64,000 bases of DNA, from positions 20,499 through 84,498 of IMG/VR virus record IMGVR_UViG_3300031707_000006. The stretch is one strand, 5' to 3'. Made by a program: the position numbers and the translations under genes. Below are positions 23,283 to 32,361 of this stretch, in pieces. The notes under the pieces were generated by a model. The model had not been told where the DNA came from and ran no database searches. It saw only the letters and a program-made list of their open reading frames with translations. The stretch is from a virus. The number at the start of each line of letters is the position of its first letter. The first letter of the stretch is position 1.

Positions 23283-24229
23283 TTGAGGATCAATTAGTCT
23301 TTATAGACACATTTGCAAAACTTGATTCCATTATGGATAAGTATAAAAATAAGAAAATTAGAGTAGCCTATAGTGGGGGATCGGACTCTGATAATGTAAT
23401 GTGGTTATTACGAACTAGAGGATATAATGTTCCCGCTGTATTTTGGGATACAGGATTAGAATATGCTGCTACATATGAACATTTAGATTATATGAGATCA
23501 GTTGGATTTAGTATTGAAAAAGTTAAGGCCAAAAACCCCATCCCAACAACTTTGATGAAATATGGTCAACCCTTTGTAAGTAAAAGAGTCAGTGATTATT
23601 TATCCAGACTACAAAAGCATGGTTTTAATTTCCAGAATGATGGGAATAAAACTTTTAAAGACTTAACTGTAAAATATGAAAATTGTAAAACAGCATTATC
23701 GTGGTGGTGTAATAAGTTCCCCTATATAACAACAAATATTACTTATAATCGGTATTTAAAAGAATTCTTAATAGAATATGGACTCCCCTTTTCTGTATCC
23801 GATCAGTGTTGCACTTGGGCGAAAAAACAACCTAGTAAGGACTATACAAAAAAAAATCATATTGATTTAATGATTTTAGGAATTAGGAAAGCTGAAGGGG
23901 GTTCTAGAGCCAGAGCATATAAAACTTGCTTTTTACCTCCAAAATTGCACACATATGCTTTATATTTCCCCTTATTTTGGTGGAAAAAAGTCGAGAAGCA
24001 ACTTTTTTGTGGGGAATTGAATATAAAATATAGTGATTGTTATACAAAATATGGGATGACAAGAACAGGTTGTGCTGGTTGTCCTTTTAGTAGAACTTTT
24101 GAAAATGAATTGGATATCCTGAGACAATATGAACCAAATCTATATAAGGGAGCAACAAAAATGTTTAATTCTTCTTATGAGTGGACTAGAAAGTATAAAC
24201 AATTTATAGAGAATGAAAAACGTGGATAA
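23279..24229 (+). CDS. PP-loop protein of the PAPS reductase/adenylyltransferase type
   Basis: A 316-residue protein with PP-loop SGGSDS (32-37) in VAYSGGSDSDNVMWLL, and a Cys cluster GMTRTGCAGCPF near the C-terminus as in phage PAPS-reductase-like proteins. Additional cysteines (DQCCTWAKK) are in the middle. Such proteins activate a carbonyl or sulfate by adenylation; DndC-like and reductase activities are alternatives. The ATG at 23279 shares ATGA with the gene before; a TTG 12 bases upstream is ignored. Confidence 0.75.
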   Translation: MIEDQLVFIDTFAKLDSIMDKYKNKKIRVAYSGGSDSDNVMWLLRTRGYNVPAVFWDTGLEYAATYEHLDYMRSVGFSIEKVKAKNPIPTTLMKYGQPFVSKRVSDYLSRLQKHGFNFQNDGNKTFKDLTVKYENCKTALSWWCNKFPYITTNITYNRYLKEFLIEYGLPFSVSDQCCTWAKKQPSKDYTKKNHIDLMILGIRKAEGGSRARAYKTCFLPPKLHTYALYFPLFWWKKVEKQLFCGELNIKYSDCYTKYGMTRTGCAGCPFSRTFENELDILRQYEPNLYKGATKMFNSSYEWTRKYKQFIENEKRG

Positions 24230-25538
24230 TATTGAAGAAAGAATCAAGGATCTTATTGGTCTTTTAAGAGAAGATGGAAGTAATGTATTAGGCTATGTCT
24301 ATAATGATGACGCTAAATTTATACCTGGTATTACTCCAGTATACTACTCAGGCCCGTATTGGGATAATAAAGAAATTATTGCGGCTGTAAAGGCATTACT
24401 TACTGGTAAGTGGTTATCTTCTGGAGAAAAAGTTAAAGAATTTGAAGATAAATTCTCTGAAAAATTTGGTGGTGGTTATTCTGTAATGGTTAACTCAGGC
24501 TCATCTGCTAATTTAGTTATGTTAGCAGCATTGAAAAAATATTATGGTTGGGCAGATGGTGCAGAAGTTATTGTTTCTTGTGTGGGTTTTCCTACTACAA
24601 TTGCCCCCATCGTACAGAACAATCTAAAACCAGTTTTTGTAGATATTGAATTAGACACACTAAATGCAGACTATTTAGAGATATATAATTCTATAAATGC
24701 TAATACAGTAGCAATATTAATCTCTCCAGTATTAGGTAATCCTCCTGATATGGGTAAATTACTAAATTTACATTCTATATTAGACTTAGAATTAATCTTG
24801 GATAATTGTGATAGTTTGGGGACTACTTGGGATTATACTTTACTTAATCAATTAGTTGTGGCATCTTCTTGTTCATTCTATCCGGCTCACCACTTAGCCA
24901 TCGGTGAAGGAGGAATGATCTCATCTAAAAATGAAAGTATTATTAAACTTGCAAGAAGTATTGCATGGTGGGGTAGAGATTGTGAATGCACTGGCGCTCA
25001 GAATTTATTGTCTAATGGGATGTGTCATAAACGATTTGCTTGTTGGTTGGATAACTATGATGGGATTATTGATCATAAATATTTATTTACAAATATGGGA
25101 TATAATTTAAAACCATTAGATTTTCAAGGCGCAATGGGGTTAGAACAACTCAAAAAATTTGATGAGATACATTATCGTAGAGTACAGAATGAACACATTA
25201 TTACAGAGACTTTTCTAAAATATCTTCCAGAATTAAAAACCCCAACAGTATTATCAGGAGCGAAACCATCCTGGTTTGGTACTCCTTTTATTTGTCCTAA
25301 TAAGGAATATAAAAATAAATTAGTGGCATTTTTAGAATCTAAGAAGATTCAGACACGGAATTATTTCGCTGGTAATATACTTTTGCACCCCGGCTATAAA
25401 CATTTGGGGAACTATAGGGATTATCCTAATGCAAATAAGATATTGGATACCGTATTTTTTATCGGTTGTGCCCCGCATTATGGGGAAAATATTTTGGGTT
25501 ATATAGAAGATTGTGTAAAGGAGTTCTATATTAATTAG
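24213..25538 (+). CDS. RfbH/E1-type dehydratase, DegT/DnrJ family with His instead of Lys
   Basis: A 441-residue PLP-family protein. The site that normally carries the PLP lysine reads SFYPAHHLAIGEGG (221-234), with His in that place, as in RfbH/E1 (3-dehydratases of 4-keto-6-deoxyhexoses) and ColD. C199, C257, C259 and C271 give C-X57-C-X-C-X11-C, very close to the iron-sulfur motif of E1 (recalled as C-X57-C-X-C-X7-C). A 3,6-dideoxy or 3-deoxy sugar is therefore the likely product. The partner reductase is not visible in the window. It overlaps the PP-loop gene by 17 bases. Confidence 0.8.
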   Translation: MKNVDNIEERIKDLIGLLREDGSNVLGYVYNDDAKFIPGITPVYYSGPYWDNKEIIAAVKALLTGKWLSSGEKVKEFEDKFSEKFGGGYSVMVNSGSSANLVMLAALKKYYGWADGAEVIVSCVGFPTTIAPIVQNNLKPVFVDIELDTLNADYLEIYNSINANTVAILISPVLGNPPDMGKLLNLHSILDLELILDNCDSLGTTWDYTLLNQLVVASSCSFYPAHHLAIGEGGMISSKNESIIKLARSIAWWGRDCECTGAQNLLSNGMCHKRFACWLDNYDGIIDHKYLFTNMGYNLKPLDFQGAMGLEQLKKFDEIHYRRVQNEHIITETFLKYLPELKTPTVLSGAKPSWFGTPFICPNKEYKNKLVAFLESKKIQTRNYFAGNILLHPGYKHLGNYRDYPNANKILDTVFFIGCAPHYGENILGYIEDCVKEFYIN

Positions 25539-25541
25539 AAC

Positions 25542-25595
25542 AAGATGGCTAGTGATAGCTACACGAAAAAGCATACCTCCATGCTCTGCCATTTT
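25542..25595 (+). other. short palindromic structure between genes
   Basis: AAGATGGC (25542-25549) pairs with GCCATTTT (25588-25595, one G-U), enclosing a hairpin GCAT/ATGC (25571-25584) and a second smaller one. It lies just after the dehydratase stop, in a 170-base segment that otherwise contains only a truncated endonuclease start. It may be debris of a mobile element or a structured RNA. Confidence 0.4.
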
Positions 25596-25625
25596 GTATT
25601 TTAAGGAGAACTAAAAGGAGAAAAG

Positions 25626-25682
25626 ATGAGCAAATTAATTAATTTAATCGGTCAAAGATTTGGTAGATTGACCGTTAAATAA
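25626..25682 (+). pseudogene. truncated start of an AP2/HNH-type homing endonuclease
   Basis: An 18-codon frame with AAAAGGAG ribosome site reads MSKLINLIGQRFGRLTVK and stops. NLIGQRFGRLTV is the typical N-terminus of phage HNH/AP2 homing endonucleases. The rest of the gene is absent. It is a leftover of a freestanding element between the dehydratase and the next glycosyltransferase. Confidence 0.6.
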
Positions 25683-25709
25683 CATAATTAGATATATGAA
25701 AGAAACTTT

Positions 25710-26399
25710 ATGACATTATTAAGTATAGCAATTCCAACATATGGATATCACGGAAGGGGAGAAGGACTTTTAGAATATTCCTTTAATAAATTAGAATCTC
25801 AGTATTTTACAGATTTTGATGTAGTTGTTGCAGATCATTCTGAAGATGATAAGATTAAGAATTTATGTGAAAAGTGGAATCATAAATTGTCTATTCATTA
25901 TCTCAGAAATGAAGAAAATAGAGGATCGGCAGCATATAATACTGACTTTGTTATAAGACATAGTACTGGTAAATTTATTAAAATTCTTTGCGGAGATGAC
26001 TACCTTTATGATGCATTTTCACTAGAAAAACCCATTCTAGCATTTGATGAAACTACTATGTGGATTGCAACTGCATATATGCACACAAGAGATAAATTAC
26101 ATTTTTTCAAATACCATTGTCCTAGTTTAAATCCTAAGATTTATATGTGTAATACTATAGGAACTCCAAGTTGTATTACTATACGCAATTCCTCAGATAT
26201 TCCTCGAATGGATACAAATCTTAAATATGCATATGATTGTGATTGGTATTATAGAATGATAAATAGTCCATACGGTAATCCTAAAATTATAAATGATATT
26301 ACAATTATTAACTATTTATGGGATGGTAGTATTACATCAGAAATGTCTGATAAACAAATCTCTGATGAATTAGAAAAGGTAAGAAAGAAATATGAATAA
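25710..26399 (+). CDS. glycosyltransferase family 2
   Basis: A 229-residue GT-A enzyme. LSIAIPTYGYHGRGEGLL opens the donor domain and the metal site is FIKILCGDDYLYD. It is second in type to the one at 21835 but only weakly similar to it, so probably a different linkage or sugar. It overlaps the next gene by 8 bases. Confidence 0.85.
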   Translation: MTLLSIAIPTYGYHGRGEGLLEYSFNKLESQYFTDFDVVVADHSEDDKIKNLCEKWNHKLSIHYLRNEENRGSAAYNTDFVIRHSTGKFIKILCGDDYLYDAFSLEKPILAFDETTMWIATAYMHTRDKLHFFKYHCPSLNPKIYMCNTIGTPSCITIRNSSDIPRMDTNLKYAYDCDWYYRMINSPYGNPKIINDITIINYLWDGSITSEMSDKQISDELEKVRKKYE

Positions 26400-27030
26400 A
26401 CTGTTTATAATTAGTAGGTATGAAGAGAATTTAGATTGGTTAAAATCTTATAACTTTAATTATCTTATTTATAATAAAGGAAAACCAATTGAAGACCCAA
26501 ATATAATTAATATTGAGAATATAGGTGGAAATCAAATAGATATTTTTAGATTTATTTATGATCATTATGAAGATCTTCCTGATGTTATGGTGTTTATACA
26601 AGCCCATCCTTTTGATCACTGCCGTAAAGAACTTTTTGACTTACTTATAAATAATATAGTTTTTACACCACTAGAATATTATGGAAAATTTCCGGCAAAC
26701 TCTTGGGAAAGACGAACAGAGGAGGGGGGATATTTAGAAATAAATAATAATTGGTATATAAAAAATAATAACGATCATTATAATATAACTTGTAGATATT
26801 CATCTTTTGATGAGTTTATGAATAAATATTTTAATAATTATGAACACATAGAGTGGATACGTTTTTCCCCTGGTTCTCAGTATATTGTGGAGAGAATGCG
26901 AGTACTGCACTATCCCAGGGAATTTTGGAGAAAATTAATGGATGAACTTAATAGTAGATTTTCAACTGAGGGACATATTATTGAAAGGAGTTTATGGATG
27001 ATATTTCAATGCAAACTAAACCTGAGATAA
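26392..27030 (+). CDS. DUF3431-like glycosyltransferase-associated protein
   Basis: A 212-residue protein. VFIQAHPFDH and the C-terminal SPGSQYIVERMRVLHYPREF then ERSLWMIF pattern remind of DUF3431, proteins often seen with glycosyltransferases in eukaryotes and bacteria. Activity is not known. It overlaps the radical SAM gene by 37 bases. Confidence 0.6.
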   Translation: MNKLFIISRYEENLDWLKSYNFNYLIYNKGKPIEDPNIINIENIGGNQIDIFRFIYDHYEDLPDVMVFIQAHPFDHCRKELFDLLINNIVFTPLEYYGKFPANSWERRTEEGGYLEINNNWYIKNNNDHYNITCRYSSFDEFMNKYFNNYEHIEWIRFSPGSQYIVERMRVLHYPREFWRKLMDELNSRFSTEGHIIERSLWMIFQCKLNLR

Positions 27031-27953
27031 ATCATTTCTCTCCAGGGTTGCACAAGTTGATTCACCATACAGAACACTTAGCAAAAATACAAAGAGGTGA
27101 AATTGTTGGGCCAATTCATGTATCTGTATGGCCTACAAATAAATGTCAATTAGCCTGTACATACTGTTGTTTTAGGAATGTAATGAGAAATGATATAGAA
27201 TTAGGTTTACACGATTTCAAACATGCTACAAATGTACTTAGATCTCATGGACTTAAAGCAATGGAATTCTCTGGTGGAGGAGAGCCATTACTTTGGAAAC
27301 ATTTTGATGAAACTGTGGAGTTTGCTTTTCAAGAGGGTTTGAAATTATCTTTAGTAACCAATGGACTTTTACTGCCTAAGATTCCTACGAAAACATTAGA
27401 AAAATTTACCTGGATTCGGGTAAGTATCCAATCTGCAAACTATGCAAGAAAGATTGATTTTGATTGTATTCCCAAAAATGTTCGACATAGTGCCTCATTT
27501 ATCGTTCATGATGATCATACTTTAGCTGGGATAAAAAATTTATATCTATTTGCCAAAGATTTAAATTTGGTTATCAGAGTGGCTCCTATACGTCCGTGTA
27601 CATTAGAGTGGGAGAAAACAGTGGGAGATGAAACTGATAAATATGGATATCCATTAGTATTCTTTAGAAAAGAATCGGGTACACCATTAGGTTGTTATAT
27701 GATATATCTTCGGGCGGCAATAGATTGGAATGGTAATTTTCTTCCTTGTCCATCTATAGAATTAGGGTATGAATCTGAAGCGAATATACCAGATGATTTT
27801 GCTGTTTGTCATGTTTCTAAATTAGAGGAATGGTTACAAAACAATCCTCCTCATGATATGGGATATCGTTGCAAATTTTGCAACTGCGGTAAGGAATCAA
27901 ATGATCTAATCTATAATTTATTACAGCCGATTGAGGATGTGGATTTTGTATAA
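26994..27953 (+). CDS. radical SAM protein
   Basis: A 319-residue enzyme. The cluster-binding site CQLACTYC (C51, C55, C58) is canonical CxxxCxxC, and FSGGGEPLL binds SAM. A C-terminal CKFCNCGKE and other cysteines may carry an auxiliary cluster (SPASM-like). It makes radicals on an unknown substrate, possibly sugar or peptide maturation. AAAGGAG lies 3 bases upstream of the ATG at 26994, slightly close. Confidence 0.8.
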   Translation: MDDISMQTKPEINHFSPGLHKLIHHTEHLAKIQRGEIVGPIHVSVWPTNKCQLACTYCCFRNVMRNDIELGLHDFKHATNVLRSHGLKAMEFSGGGEPLLWKHFDETVEFAFQEGLKLSLVTNGLLLPKIPTKTLEKFTWIRVSIQSANYARKIDFDCIPKNVRHSASFIVHDDHTLAGIKNLYLFAKDLNLVIRVAPIRPCTLEWEKTVGDETDKYGYPLVFFRKESGTPLGCYMIYLRAAIDWNGNFLPCPSIELGYESEANIPDDFAVCHVSKLEEWLQNNPPHDMGYRCKFCNCGKESNDLIYNLLQPIEDVDFV

Positions 27954-28521
27954 TTGTGGGATTTATCAAATTAAGAATTTAGTAAATAAAAAATGTTATG
28001 TGGGACAGGCCGTCAGATTACATAAAAGAGAAATAGATCATTTTTCCCAACTTAGATCGGACAGACACGAGAATCAACATCTTCAAAGGGCTTGGAATAA
28101 ATATGGAAAAGAAAACTTTAAATTTGAAATATTAATCTATTGTGAACCGTTTGAATTAACTAGATATGAACAATTTTTTAGTGATTACTATAAAAAACTA
28201 GATCTTCCTTATAATATAAGAAATTGTGTAGACAGTAATAAGGGTTTACCTTGTTCTGATGAAACTAAAAGAAAGATATCTGAAAAACAAAAAGGAGAAA
28301 AAGCATATAATTACAAAAAGATTTTTTCTAAAGAAACAAGAGATAAAATTTCCAAGGAACTAAAAGGACGAAAAAGAACAGAAGAACACATAAAAAATTT
28401 ATTAACTTCTTTAAATGGAAGTTCCGGAATGTTTGGCAAACAACACAGAGAAGATACAAAGAAAAAAATGTCAGAGGCTAGAAAACTATATTGGCAGAAG
28501 AGGAGAAAAGAACGTGCTTGA
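27937..28521 (+). CDS. GIY-YIG homing endonuclease (freestanding)
   Basis: A 194-residue GIY-YIG nuclease. GIYQIKN (8-14) and CYVGQ (20-24) are the hallmark, with Arg and E78 (TRYEQFF) as catalytic residues. The C-terminal half has repeats of NUMOD3-like DETKRKISEKQKG and RGRKRTEEHIKNL type that bind DNA. It sits between two sugar-island genes, overlapping the radical SAM gene by 17 bases and the methyltransferase start by 8 bases, as a mobile gene without its own promoter. Confidence 0.85.
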   Translation: MWILYNCGIYQIKNLVNKKCYVGQAVRLHKREIDHFSQLRSDRHENQHLQRAWNKYGKENFKFEILIYCEPFELTRYEQFFSDYYKKLDLPYNIRNCVDSNKGLPCSDETKRKISEKQKGEKAYNYKKIFSKETRDKISKELKGRKRTEEHIKNLLTSLNGSSGMFGKQHREDTKKKMSEARKLYWQKRRKERA

Positions 28522-29203
28522 TCGGTTGGAAAAACAAAAAATGTTTAGTGAGTACATAAATTCCGATGGAAGTTTTAAACCCGAATTCTACAATGAAGAT
28601 TATTATGAAAGAGGAAAAGAAAGTGGCCGCGGCTGGCTCGAAAATTACCATTTAATGCCCGAAAGAAGTATCAGAGAGTCTTTTGCTTTTATTGATTATA
28701 TGGGTTTAGATTCTCAAAGGGATTTTATTTTAGACTTTGGTTGTGCTAAAGGATTCTTAGTATGGGCATTTAGATTCTTAGGATATAAAGCAGAGGGTTG
28801 TGACATCAGTGATTATGCACTCTCTTTTGCCCCAGATGGTTGTTGGAATTGTGCTACTTTAGATTCCTGGAGAGACCATGAATTAAGATATAGTCACATC
28901 GTGTGTAAAGATGTGTTTGAACACATTGAAGAGAAAACATTATTCTCTACCTTACGAGGATTAACTATGTTTGCTCCTAAGATGATGTGTGTAATCCCTA
29001 TGGGAGATCATGGTAAATATCGTATCCCGGAATATCATATGGAGATTTCACACGTAATTATTGAGAATGAAATTTGGTGGGAAGATATGTTTATCGGTGC
29101 AGATTGGAATGTTATTAAGCATACAAATCATGTACCTGGATTAAAAGACAACTGGATGAATGTGCCTGATGGGAATCATGTATTTGTATTGGAGGCTAAA
29201 TGA
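28514..29203 (+). CDS. class I SAM-dependent methyltransferase
   Basis: A 229-residue protein with ILDFGCAKGFLVWAFRFLG (SAM motif I) and AEGCDISDYAL as motif II. The wider frame begins at 28415 inside the endonuclease, but the GTG at 28514 has GGAG 8 bases upstream and yields a sensible N-terminus. Probably methylates sugar or another small part of the island product. Confidence 0.8.
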   Translation: MLDRLEKQKMFSEYINSDGSFKPEFYNEDYYERGKESGRGWLENYHLMPERSIRESFAFIDYMGLDSQRDFILDFGCAKGFLVWAFRFLGYKAEGCDISDYALSFAPDGCWNCATLDSWRDHELRYSHIVCKDVFEHIEEKTLFSTLRGLTMFAPKMMCVIPMGDHGKYRIPEYHMEISHVIIENEIWWEDMFIGADWNVIKHTNHVPGLKDNWMNVPDGNHVFVLEAK

Positions 29204-30081
29204 CAATTTGTGCCGATCTCACGGGCAATATAGGAAATAATTTATGGCAGTACTCGGTCACGAGAACGGTGGCTGAACATAGTGGATTTGAGTTTGGATT
29301 CAATCGTCATCCATCCAATGATTATTTTCATGGCAAAGAACAGATGGACTTTATGGAGATTGATTATGGCAAAGAACATGATGCGCCCTGGTGTAGAGAC
29401 TTAAGTAACCCTCCTCCAGGAATTAATAAAATCTGGTGTGAACCTAGAGAATATCGAAATACAGATGGGCATGAGTATACTTATTTTCCTTATACTCCTG
29501 AGATCTTTAATGTACAAGACAATACGAAACTCATAATTGATTGCTGTCAGAATTTCAAATACATTGAGGAGAGAAAAGAAGATATCCGAAACTGGTTTAA
29601 AATAAAACCAGAGTGTGCAGATAAATTTGCACAAACTATTCACTTCTATGATGGTTTAGAATTAGATGAGAATGTCTGTATAATCAATGTTAGAGGTGGG
29701 GAATACGTAGGAGTAAAAGATTTTAATCTGCCTGTAACGTATTGGAACAATGCGATTAAACAGATGTTGTCCAGGAATCGTAAGATGAAATTCATTGTAG
29801 TTACTGAGGATATTGGTTATGCAAAGAGTATCTTACCTTATCCTGTAGTGCATTTTGGCATTAGTATTGACTACTATATGGTTAATCAAGCGAAGAATTT
29901 GATTATCTCTAACTCGTCTTTTGCACAATTTCCTACATGGTTGAATCCTCATAACCCATTTGTGATTGCTCCTCTTTATTGGGGGAGATATAATGTATCT
30001 ACGGGATATTGGTCGGCTTGTGAAATGAATCGCCCGGACTGGAATTTTATGGATAGAGGAGGAAATCTACATAAAGTATGA
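29200..30081 (+). CDS. glycosyltransferase family 11-like protein (second copy type)
   Basis: A 293-residue protein with GNIGNNLWQYSV (9-20), VRGGEYVG and NSSFAQFPTWL, the three places where GT11 has its conserved motifs. It is divergent; HxRRGDY is changed to NVRGGEY. Sugar specificity cannot be given. Overlaps the methyltransferase by 4 bases and the GT17-like gene by 4 bases. Confidence 0.7.
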   Translation: MTICADLTGNIGNNLWQYSVTRTVAEHSGFEFGFNRHPSNDYFHGKEQMDFMEIDYGKEHDAPWCRDLSNPPPGINKIWCEPREYRNTDGHEYTYFPYTPEIFNVQDNTKLIIDCCQNFKYIEERKEDIRNWFKIKPECADKFAQTIHFYDGLELDENVCIINVRGGEYVGVKDFNLPVTYWNNAIKQMLSRNRKMKFIVVTEDIGYAKSILPYPVVHFGISIDYYMVNQAKNLIISNSSFAQFPTWLNPHNPFVIAPLYWGRYNVSTGYWSACEMNRPDWNFMDRGGNLHKV

Positions 30082-30938
30082 AAGTATTTGATCTTATAAA
30101 TTTTTATCATGAAATGGATCTTTTGGAGATCCGACTAAATACCTTAGATCCCATTGTAGATTATTTTATAATTAGTGAATCTAATGTAACATTCTCTGGG
30201 ATTCCTAAACCATATTACTATCTTGAAAATAAAGATAGATATAAAAAGTTTGAACATAAAATTATTTCACAAATAATCACAGATACACCGGAAGATTATT
30301 TACATCTTTCTCCTGATAGTGCTAAAGATCCTCTTCATAGATTGGTAATAGAAAGAGTTAATAAGGGAGATTGGTGGCCCCACAATATCCTTACGTATGG
30401 GAGAAATACCTATCAAAAAGAATGTCTTATTAGATCATTGGGAAATTGTGCCCCAGATGACATTATAATGACTTCTGATACAGATGAGATATTTAATCCA
30501 GAAAAAGTTAAAACAGTTCTTGATAATTTTGATCCAAATCAGGTATATAATTTTAGAAATAAAAATTATATCTTCTATTTTAATCTATGTAATGGAGAAC
30601 CCTGGTTAGGTGGACAGTTACTTACTTGTAATAAACTTTTAACTGAAGCAGGTTTATGTGAATTAAAAATGAGAAGAAGAGGAGTATTTATAGAAGATGG
30701 TGGTTGGCACTTTAGCTATATGGGTGGTATAGAAAAGGTAAAAGAAAAATTAATTGCACTTGATGAACCAGAACTTAAAAATGTTAAAGGTGACATACGA
30801 ACTATTGTAAACACTTGTATTACTAAAGGATTTGATTTATATGGCAGAAATTATGGAATCTGGAAAGTTCCTATTGATGAAACTTTTCCAAAATATCTTA
30901 TTGATAATCAGGATAAGTTTAAGGAGTATATTTATTGA
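30078..30938 (+). CDS. glycosyltransferase family 17-like
   Basis: A 286-residue protein. The N-terminus VFDLINFYHEMDLLEIRLNT then DPIVDYFIISES, and MTSDTDEIF (DxD site), match GT17 (MGAT3-like N-acetylglucosaminyltransferases), which is common among giant viruses and phages. It may add a GlcNAc-like sugar. It overlaps the isomerase by 4 bases. Confidence 0.82.
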   Translation: MKVFDLINFYHEMDLLEIRLNTLDPIVDYFIISESNVTFSGIPKPYYYLENKDRYKKFEHKIISQIITDTPEDYLHLSPDSAKDPLHRLVIERVNKGDWWPHNILTYGRNTYQKECLIRSLGNCAPDDIIMTSDTDEIFNPEKVKTVLDNFDPNQVYNFRNKNYIFYFNLCNGEPWLGGQLLTCNKLLTEAGLCELKMRRRGVFIEDGGWHFSYMGGIEKVKEKLIALDEPELKNVKGDIRTIVNTCITKGFDLYGRNYGIWKVPIDETFPKYLIDNQDKFKEYIY

Positions 30939-31462
30939 CTTTAATAAAATATAGGGATGAATTTATAGATTTATTGAATACTTTAGATAAAGTATGTATT
31001 GAACATGTTATTAATTTAATATCAGTGCGCAAGACCTATCCATTTTTTGTTATTGGTAATGGTGGTAGTGCTTCTAATGCATCTCATTTTGCACAAGATT
31101 TACTTAATACAGTAAAGATTAATGCAATTAGTTTATGCAATGACATCTCAACTATAACTGCAATTGCTAACGATATATCCTATGAAGATATTTTTAGTGA
31201 ACAATTAGAAAGAATGGGAAAAAAGTGGGGGGTATTAGTTGCTATTAGTGGTTCTGGTAATAGTAAAAATATTATTAAAGCAGTTAATACCGCAAATAAA
31301 ATTGGTATGACTATACTTGGTTTTACAGGATTTGATGGTGGGGAACTTGCAAAATTAATAGATTATTCAATTATTGTTCCATCAAATGATATGAGGATGA
31401 TAGAAAGCACCCATTCTTTTGTCTTACATTATATAGTTAATGAATTAGTCCATGAAACTTAA
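30935..31462 (+). CDS. SIS-domain isomerase, GmhA-like
   Basis: A 175-residue SIS protein. GNGGSASNASH (41-51) is the sugar-phosphate site seen in GmhA/phosphoheptose isomerase, and STHSF near the end supplies another active-site motif. The product would be D-glycero-heptose-7-phosphate or related, for a heptose-type sugar nucleotide. The start is TTG with AAGGAG 8 bases upstream; no ATG in frame is better. Confidence 0.8.
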   Translation: MTLIKYRDEFIDLLNTLDKVCIEHVINLISVRKTYPFFVIGNGGSASNASHFAQDLLNTVKINAISLCNDISTITAIANDISYEDIFSEQLERMGKKWGVLVAISGSGNSKNIIKAVNTANKIGMTILGFTGFDGGELAKLIDYSIIVPSNDMRMIESTHSFVLHYIVNELVHET

Positions 31463-32090
31463 TGAATTATCCCCTTTATCTTATTACATAAACCTGGATT
31501 ATCGCCCAGACCGGAATACTTATGCACAACAAGAGATTATGAAACTAGGATTAATTCCTATTAGAATCCCAGGAGTTATTTATACAGGGACAAATAATAC
31601 AGTATTTAATAGACAGATTGGGTGTGGTTTAGCACATTTAAATGGCTTAAGATTAGCTAAAGAACAAAACCAAAATGTGTTGATGTTTGAGGATGATGTT
31701 AAATTAATTAACGACTATACTAATATTATTCAAGGGGCATTAACTGAATTACCTGAACAATGGGACATGCTTTATTTAGGTGGGAATATCTGTAGTAGTA
31801 TCTTTCAAATTTCAACACATTTGGGAAAATTAACTCACGCACAATCCACCCACGCATACGCGATTAATAAGAATTTTCTAGATAGATTAATAAACCATAT
31901 TGAACCAAGAATTACTACAACTATTATTGATGTGATGTATGCAAATGATATTGTTCCCTCTCATAATTGTTATATCACTATACCTATGGTTGCTGTACAA
32001 AAATCTGGATATTCTAACATTGAAGAACGAAATGTTTCATACCAAGACTGGATGGAGACTCGATTTTACGAGCAATTAAGGAGAAATTAA
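31452..32090 (+). CDS. glycosyltransferase family 25-like
   Basis: A 212-residue protein. YINLDYRPDR (12-21), GCGLAHLNGLRLAK (57-70) and FEDDV (79-83) are the features of GT25, LPS-type galactosyl/glucosyltransferases. It overlaps the GmhA-like gene by 11 bases. Confidence 0.82.
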   Translation: MKLNELSPLSYYINLDYRPDRNTYAQQEIMKLGLIPIRIPGVIYTGTNNTVFNRQIGCGLAHLNGLRLAKEQNQNVLMFEDDVKLINDYTNIIQGALTELPEQWDMLYLGGNICSSIFQISTHLGKLTHAQSTHAYAINKNFLDRLINHIEPRITTTIIDVMYANDIVPSHNCYITIPMVAVQKSGYSNIEERNVSYQDWMETRFYEQLRRN

Positions 32091-32091
32091 T

Positions 32092-32361
32092 ATGTGTAAA
32101 CATGGCGATGAAGTAGTTTTACGAGTACCGATTAATCCTGAATTATCTTTTGATGGTCAATCTCGTTGGGACGATAAAGGTATTGATCGTTGTATTGCCC
32201 CATTAGTACAAGCACTTAATTTCGCTGGAATTTATACATCCAGTTGTTGTTGTGGACATAATGCTGAATATGGTCATATATGGTTGCAAGATGGGAGGGT
32301 TTTAATAATATTACCTTTTGGAACAAAAACTATTATAACAGAATATGTAAGGAAAAATTAA
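32092..32361 (+). CDS. conserved-type small phage protein (89 aa)
   Basis: An 89-residue protein. RCIAPLVQALN then SSCCCGHN and DGRVLIILPF recall a widespread phage hypothetical family with a CGHG metal-like motif. Function unknown. AAGGAG precedes the ATG by 8 bases. Confidence 0.6.
   Translation: MCKHGDEVVLRVPINPELSFDGQSRWDDKGIDRCIAPLVQALNFAGIYTSSCCCGHNAEYGHIWLQDGRVLIILPFGTKTIITEYVRKN

Noticed and set aside
25542-25595. Hammerhead ribozyme in the palindromic segment
   Set aside because: The CUGANGA and GAAA core elements are not in the required arrangement.
25671-25705. TTGACC/GATATA as a promoter before the glycosyltransferase at 25710
   Set aside because: The -10 box is poor and the -35 box belongs to the coding remnant; not enough to call.
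28415-28513. N-terminal extension of the methyltransferase inside the endonuclease gene
   Set aside because: The extension is out of frame with a convincing GIY-YIG protein; GTG 28514 with a good ribosome site is the likely start.
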